Of a stretch of 64,000 bases of DNA, positions 60,656 to 64,000 are shown piece by piece. The notes beneath the pieces are model-generated. The model did not search any database and was not told the DNA's origin. It saw only the letters and a program-made list of their open reading frames with translations. The DNA lies in the NCBI RefSeq assembly GCF_050487225.1, contig NZ_JBKQGY010000001.1, forward strand, positions 992,001 through 1,056,000. The letters are read 5' to 3'. Made by a program: the position numbers and the translations under genes. The DNA comes from Paenalcaligenes sp050487225 (GTDB taxonomy: Bacteria; Pseudomonadota; Gammaproteobacteria; Burkholderiales; Burkholderiaceae_B). Within the stretch, counting starts at the first letter, position 1. Every line of letters starts with the position of its first letter.

Positions 60656-60694
60656 CTCTTGTTTTGTCATACCCGCCCGAAGGCTATAGGCCGT

Positions 60695-60907
60695 TTACAA
60701 CAGTGTGATTTTTGTTGCACAAGGCCCTTTTTGACCTTGCCCAATCACATATGACACGCGTTGGTTTTCGCTTAGTGTGCTGTACGATTCATTACTTTGG
60801 ATTTCGCTCTGATGCGCAAAAAGGTCCTTCCCTCCATTTTCCGGCATGATAAAACCAAAGCCTCTGTCGTTGTCGAACCATTTCACAATACCAGTTTCTA
60901 TTTTCAA
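60695..60907 (-). CDS. cold-shock domain protein, CspA-like
   Basis: A 70-residue single cold-shock domain. It starts with TGIVKWFDNDRGFGFI, containing RNP1-like DRGFGFI, and has the RNP2-like DLFAHQSEI. It binds single-stranded RNA and DNA and may act as an RNA chaperone. The GQGQKGPCATKI tail is the usual fifth strand. It is single-gene with its own terminator and a 258-base upstream gap. Whether it is cold-induced cannot be told. Confidence 0.93.
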   Translation of the reverse strand: MKIETGIVKWFDNDRGFGFIMPENGGKDLFAHQSEIQSNESYSTLSENQRVSYVIGQGQKGPCATKITLL

Positions 60908-61165
60908 TGTATTTCCTAAATAGTGAGAGAAATTTCCCTAACCCACTATGACAGAAATACAGCGCTAAAGATACCCATGCGATGTTTTAAACCGTAAAGC
61001 CGCCATCTACCTTTAAACACTCCCTGTGATACGTGCAGCACCTGAGTTTGCAAATACCCCCACATGCCACCGTGTTAGCTCAGCTCACCCAAGTACGGTT
61101 GACGTCAGCCAAACCTTAAACCTACTATCTACCATATAGTTCACAACTAAACTAAGGGGACAACT

Positions 61166-61669
61166 GTGCTGGTACCTATGACCAAACCCAAAACGGGTGT
61201 GCTTCGCTATCTGGAAGACTTCAAAGTTGGGGAGACAATAGAAACAGAGGCGTTTTCGCTGGATCGCGACATGATTGTCTCTTTTGCTGAGCAATATGAC
61301 CCACAAGATATGCATGTAGACGAAGAGCTCGCCAAAAACACGATTTTTGGCGAACTGGTGGGTAGCGGTTGGCAAACGCTGTTGATTACCTTAAAGCTGA
61401 TTTTGAACTCCAAGCGCTTTGGTGACACCCCGCTAATTGGCGCAGGGTTTAAAGAGGTGCGCTTTCATCACCCCATGTATCCTGGCGATAGCCTGAAAGT
61501 GTGTGCTGAAATCCTGGATATACGGCCTTCTAAAAACAAGGCTGATCGGGGCTTAATGGATATTCACGTCACCACCAAAACCACCACTGGAACGGTGCTT
61601 ATTACCCAGACGTGGACACTGGCTCTCCCCACTAAGGCCAGCGTTACCGCCACCGCAGCCAGTCACTAA
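61166..61669 (+). CDS. MaoC-like hot-dog dehydratase
   Basis: A 167-residue hot-dog protein of the MaoC dehydratase family. The N-terminal YLEDFKVGETIETEAFSLDR is followed by the hydratase motif region FAEQYDPQDMHVDEELAKNT (D and H of the catalytic pair), then FGELVGSGWQT and GFKEVRFHHPMYPGDSLKV. It probably hydrates enoyl-CoA or a related thioester; the substrate is unknown. A GTG at 61166 is preferred because AAGGGG lies six bases upstream; an in-frame ATG at 61178 is 18 bases away from it. It is single-gene. Confidence 0.87.
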   Translation: MLVPMTKPKTGVLRYLEDFKVGETIETEAFSLDRDMIVSFAEQYDPQDMHVDEELAKNTIFGELVGSGWQTLLITLKLILNSKRFGDTPLIGAGFKEVRFHHPMYPGDSLKVCAEILDIRPSKNKADRGLMDIHVTTKTTTGTVLITQTWTLALPTKASVTATAASH

Positions 61670-61700
61670 TGGGGTAGCGAGCCTACACCGCACACGAAAA

Positions 61701-61728
61701 AGCCCGCCGGTTTCGTTACCTACGGGCT
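61701..61728 (-). terminator. terminator after the acetyltransferase gene
   Basis: AGCCCG and CGGGCT pair, with a partly paired interior; on the minus strand TTTTTC follows. It also separates the convergent MaoC-like gene. Confidence 0.7.
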
Positions 61729-61745
61729 ATGTCGGTGGTGGTCAG

Positions 61746-62165
61746 CTACTCATCCGCGATTAACCTACGCCCTAAACTCACTACATCGTCTGGGGTATAA
61801 CCCAACTCTTTATAGAACTGGATCACCTGCGCATTGCTGCTACGTACCAATAAATTGATTTTTGGGCAGCCTCGTTCTATCAACAACTGCTCGGCTTCGC
61901 GCATCAATTGTTTACCATAAGATAAGCGCTGGTAATCAGGATCAACGGCTACGTAATACACCCAGCCACGATGCCCATCAAAGCCTACCATCGCCGTAGC
62001 TATCACGTTATCTTGTTCTACCCCCACCAGAAACAGCTCTGGCTGAGCTGTCAGCTTGCGCGCAATATCCTTACGAGGATCATTCCAAGGGCGCGTTAAG
62101 CCGCAGGTTTCCCAAAGCGCAATCACCGCCGTTTCATCCGCAGGTTGGTAAGAACGAATTTCCAT
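61746..62165 (-). CDS. GNAT acetyltransferase, YpeA-like
   Basis: A 139-residue GNAT protein. The acetyl-CoA-binding motif A is VAVDPDYQRLSYGKQLMREA, preceded by the strand WVYYVAV and followed by the INLLVRSSNAQVIQFYKELG motif B. The N-terminus IRSYQPADETAVIALWETCG resembles E. coli YpeA. The acceptor is unknown. ATG 62165 gives the family start; the frame extends 18 codons further. Confidence 0.87.
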   Translation of the reverse strand: MEIRSYQPADETAVIALWETCGLTRPWNDPRKDIARKLTAQPELFLVGVEQDNVIATAMVGFDGHRGWVYYVAVDPDYQRLSYGKQLMREAEQLLIERGCPKINLLVRSSNAQVIQFYKELGYTPDDVVSLGRRLIADE

Positions 62166-62311
62166 AATTATCAGTATTGATACTGGTGGATGACAAGCAT
62201 GCTTAGCGTGACGCGTCAAAGCACGATGAACGTCTTATCCTACCCTAGTAGATAAGCCTAATTTCATGAGCACACACAGTAAACTCACAATAAGACAGCA
62301 CCGTGACCACA

Positions 62312-62770
62312 CTACTCGTCGGATGGCTGCTTAGGCGTCTGTACAGCCCTAGCCGCATTCGTTAAGCCGCTTGCCAATACTCTCTGCTCTTCTGTACTGA
62401 ACTGTTTCAGAAAAAGCTCGGCCACAGTGGACTCATACACTTTCCACATTTTTTTGCGCAGCTCTCTACCTTTATCCGTGATAGTTGCGAAAGCGGCCCT
62501 GCCATCTTCGGCGGAGCGCGCCCTAGTCACCAGCCCCTCACTTTCTAGCCTATCTACCAATCGGGTGAGGTTATAGCGCTCTATGGCTAACTTATCTGCC
62601 AATTCATGCATACGACGCGTACCGTCCGCCCCGCTCTCTAGCCCCCAGAGTACGTCGTACCACGCGTAGTTAGGCAGTTTCTCAGCTGCCAAACGCCGTT
62701 CAATTTCGCGAATCATCACGCGATGCGTACGTACAAATGAGTACCAAAGATCCGGTTCACCAGCCGCCAT
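62312..62770 (-). CDS. MarR-family regulator
   Basis: A 152-residue winged-helix regulator. The recognition helix lies in MHELADKLAIERYNLTRLVD, the wing in TRARSAEDGRAAFATITDKG, and dimer helices at both ends. An AAGGAG site lies eight bases before ATG 62770. It diverges from aceE over a perfect 12-bp inverted repeat, so it probably controls itself and may control pyruvate dehydrogenase. The ligand is unknown. Confidence 0.9.
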   Translation of the reverse strand: MAAGEPDLWYSFVRTHRVMIREIERRLAAEKLPNYAWYDVLWGLESGADGTRRMHELADKLAIERYNLTRLVDRLESEGLVTRARSAEDGRAAFATITDKGRELRKKMWKVYESTVAELFLKQFSTEEQRVLASGLTNAARAVQTPKQPSDE

Positions 62771-62828
62771 AGCCCTGCTCCTTTTTCTACATTTTGATCA
62801 CAGACACAATTTTAACTGACGAATATAC

Positions 62829-62859
62829 GATTGCAAATGCTATGATTGCATTTGCAATC
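62829..62859. promoter_or_regulatory. perfect 12-bp inverted repeat, likely MarR operator
   Basis: GATTGCAAATGC (62829-62840) pairs with GCATTTGCAATC (62848-62859) around TATGATT. It is midway between the divergent marR-like and aceE genes, 59 bases before the former and 82 before the latter. Arm length and spacing suit a dimeric winged-helix regulator. Confidence 0.75.
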
Positions 62860-62940
62860 CATACCGGCTACCCCGTAGGTTTGTCAGCTCAAGCCAACCC
62901 ATGGCTTGTATAAAACATTGATTATTCTAGGAGATATGCC

Positions 62941-64000
62941 ATGACCCAGTCCCTCGTACCTCACGATAGTGATCCCCAAGAGACACGAGAATGGTTGGAG
63001 GCGTTAGAGGCTGTAGTTGCTGTTGAGGGCAGACCGCGGGCTCATTACCTGATCGACCAGTTGATGGATTTTGATGTTGAACAGCACGGCAGCTTGCATG
63101 GCAAAGTGACTACTGCTTACGTCAACACCATCCCTAAACGCAGCCAACCCACATATCCTGGCGACATAGGCATAGAGCGCAGGTTAAATGCCTATATACG
63201 CTGGAATGCAATGGTCATGGTGCTACGCGCTGGCAAGTACTCTAATGTGGGCGGGCATATTGCGACCTATCAGTCAGCCGCTGTGCTGTATGACGTGGGT
63301 TTCAACCACTTTTTTAGAGGCAGAACCGATAGCTTCGGTGGCGACATGGTGTACATACAAGGCCACTCTGCCCCCGGCATTTATGGACGCGCCTACTTGG
63401 AAGGACGCATTAGCGAAGAGCAGTTGGACAACTTCCGCCGCGAAGCTGGTAGAGATGGCTTATCGTCGTACCCTCACCCTCGCCTCATGCCTGAGTTTTG
63501 GCAGTTTCCTACCGTATCCATGGGCTTGGGGCCACTCACAGCGGCCTACCAAGCTCGCTTTATGCGCTATCTGGAATACCGTGGACTCATTCAGCACCAA
63601 GGCCGCAAAGTATGGGCATTCTTGGGGGATGGCGAAATGGATCAACCAGAATCCTTGGCGGCTATCTCGCTGGCAGGCCGCGAGCGCTTGGACAACATCA
63701 TCTTTGTGGTGAACTGCAATTTGCAGCGCCTAGATGGCCCCGTGCGCGGCAATAGCAAAATCGTTCAAGAGCTGGAAGGTACGTTCCGTGCCGCTGGCTG
63801 GAATGTCATTAAAGTATTGTGGGGTAGCGGCTGGGATGAGCTACTACAGCGCGATACTACCGGATTACTACGTCAACGCATGATGGAATGTGTGGATGGT
63901 GAATACCAAACCTTTAAGTCACAAAACGGCGCGTATGTGCGCGAACACTTCTTTGGTAAATACCCAGAATTGCTTGAGCTAGTCGCTCATTTATCCGACG
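62941..64000 (+). CDS. aceE: pyruvate dehydrogenase E1 component, homodimeric type, N-terminal part
   Basis: The first 353 codons of AceE; the gene continues past the right edge. E1 uses thiamine diphosphate to decarboxylate pyruvate and acetylate the E2 lipoyl domain. Visible markers: HYLIDQLMDFDVEQHGS, VNTIPKRSQPTYPGD, RWNAMVMVLRAGKYSNVGGH (split by short turns), and the thiamine-binding GDGEMDQPES with the downstream NCNLQRLDGPVRGN. This is the AceE rather than the alpha2beta2 type. AGGAG lies seven bases before the ATG. The frame stays open to base 64000. It is divergent from a MarR regulator instead of the GntR-type PdhR known in E. coli. Confidence 0.95.
   Translation, partial: MTQSLVPHDSDPQETREWLEALEAVVAVEGRPRAHYLIDQLMDFDVEQHGSLHGKVTTAYVNTIPKRSQPTYPGDIGIERRLNAYIRWNAMVMVLRAGKYSNVGGHIATYQSAAVLYDVGFNHFFRGRTDSFGGDMVYIQGHSAPGIYGRAYLEGRISEEQLDNFRREAGRDGLSSYPHPRLMPEFWQFPTVSMGLGPLTAAYQARFMRYLEYRGLIQHQGRKVWAFLGDGEMDQPESLAAISLAGRERLDNIIFVVNCNLQRLDGPVRGNSKIVQELEGTFRAAGWNVIKVLWGSGWDELLQRDTTGLLRQRMMECVDGEYQTFKSQNGAYVREHFFGKYPELLELVAHLSD

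Noticed and set aside
63188..63755. Plus-strand open frames within aceE
   Set aside because: They are out of frame with the continuous aceE reading frame from 62941 to the edge.
1..64000. CRISPR arrays, insertion sequences, prophage genes and rRNA
   Set aside because: No regularly spaced repeats, transposase or phage proteins, or rRNA stretches were seen.

Overview
The window reads as chromosomal DNA of a betaproteobacterium, most likely a member of the Alcaligenaceae (Burkholderiales). The evidence is gene content and order: lolC-lolD-tatD-comEC upstream of greB, recJ and prfB-lysS nearby, iscR-iscS, divergent uvrB/lexA, tig-clpP-clpX-lon, a long single-chain PurL, and a homodimeric-type AceE. 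I could not run a search, so the genus is not fixed. Most of the window is dense housekeeping sequence. Accessory material sits mainly at 1-22 kb and 58-60 kb.

Region 1 (1-9 kb): the end of an AtuA-type gene pair, an SLC13-type permease and an orphan zeta-toxin-like kinase. Next comes a methionine module: mesX and mesD (a folate-independent methionine synthase core with its DUF1852 partner), divergent from a metR-like regulator. A hipBA toxin-antitoxin pair follows.

Region 2 (9-22 kb): purC, then an AT-rich patch with two exported proteins of unknown role. After that a long minus-strand locus reads FecI-like sigma, FecR-like anti-sigma, TonB-dependent siderophore receptor with signalling domain, YncE-like beta-propeller lipoprotein, MacA, MacB and an outer-membrane factor. 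A clear Fur box precedes the sigma gene. This is the best candidate for an under-described system, coupling iron-regulated uptake to tripartite export.

Region 3 (22-42 kb): an unknown membrane-anchored protein; purL-guaB-guaA in a row; then a minus-strand cluster lolC/E, lolD, tatD, comEC, an alpha/beta hydrolase, a PHP phosphoesterase and greB. On the plus strand a COG4255-like gene overlaps recJ. A DMT exporter faces recJ.

Region 4 (42-57.6 kb): prfB with its programmed +1 frameshift, an SDR and lysS. Facing them is a short isc operon (iscR-iscS-iscU-like-iscA) with a near-perfect IscR type 1 site. Its IscU-like protein lacks two of the three cluster cysteines. Then uvrB and lexA share an SOS box, followed by lon, clpX, clpP and tig.

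Region 5 (57.6-64 kb): tRNA-Leu(UAG), several small genes of unknown role, a YjjG-like phosphatase, a cold-shock protein, a MaoC-like protein, a YpeA-like acetyltransferase, and a MarR regulator divergent from aceE across a perfect 12-bp inverted repeat. aceE runs off the right edge.
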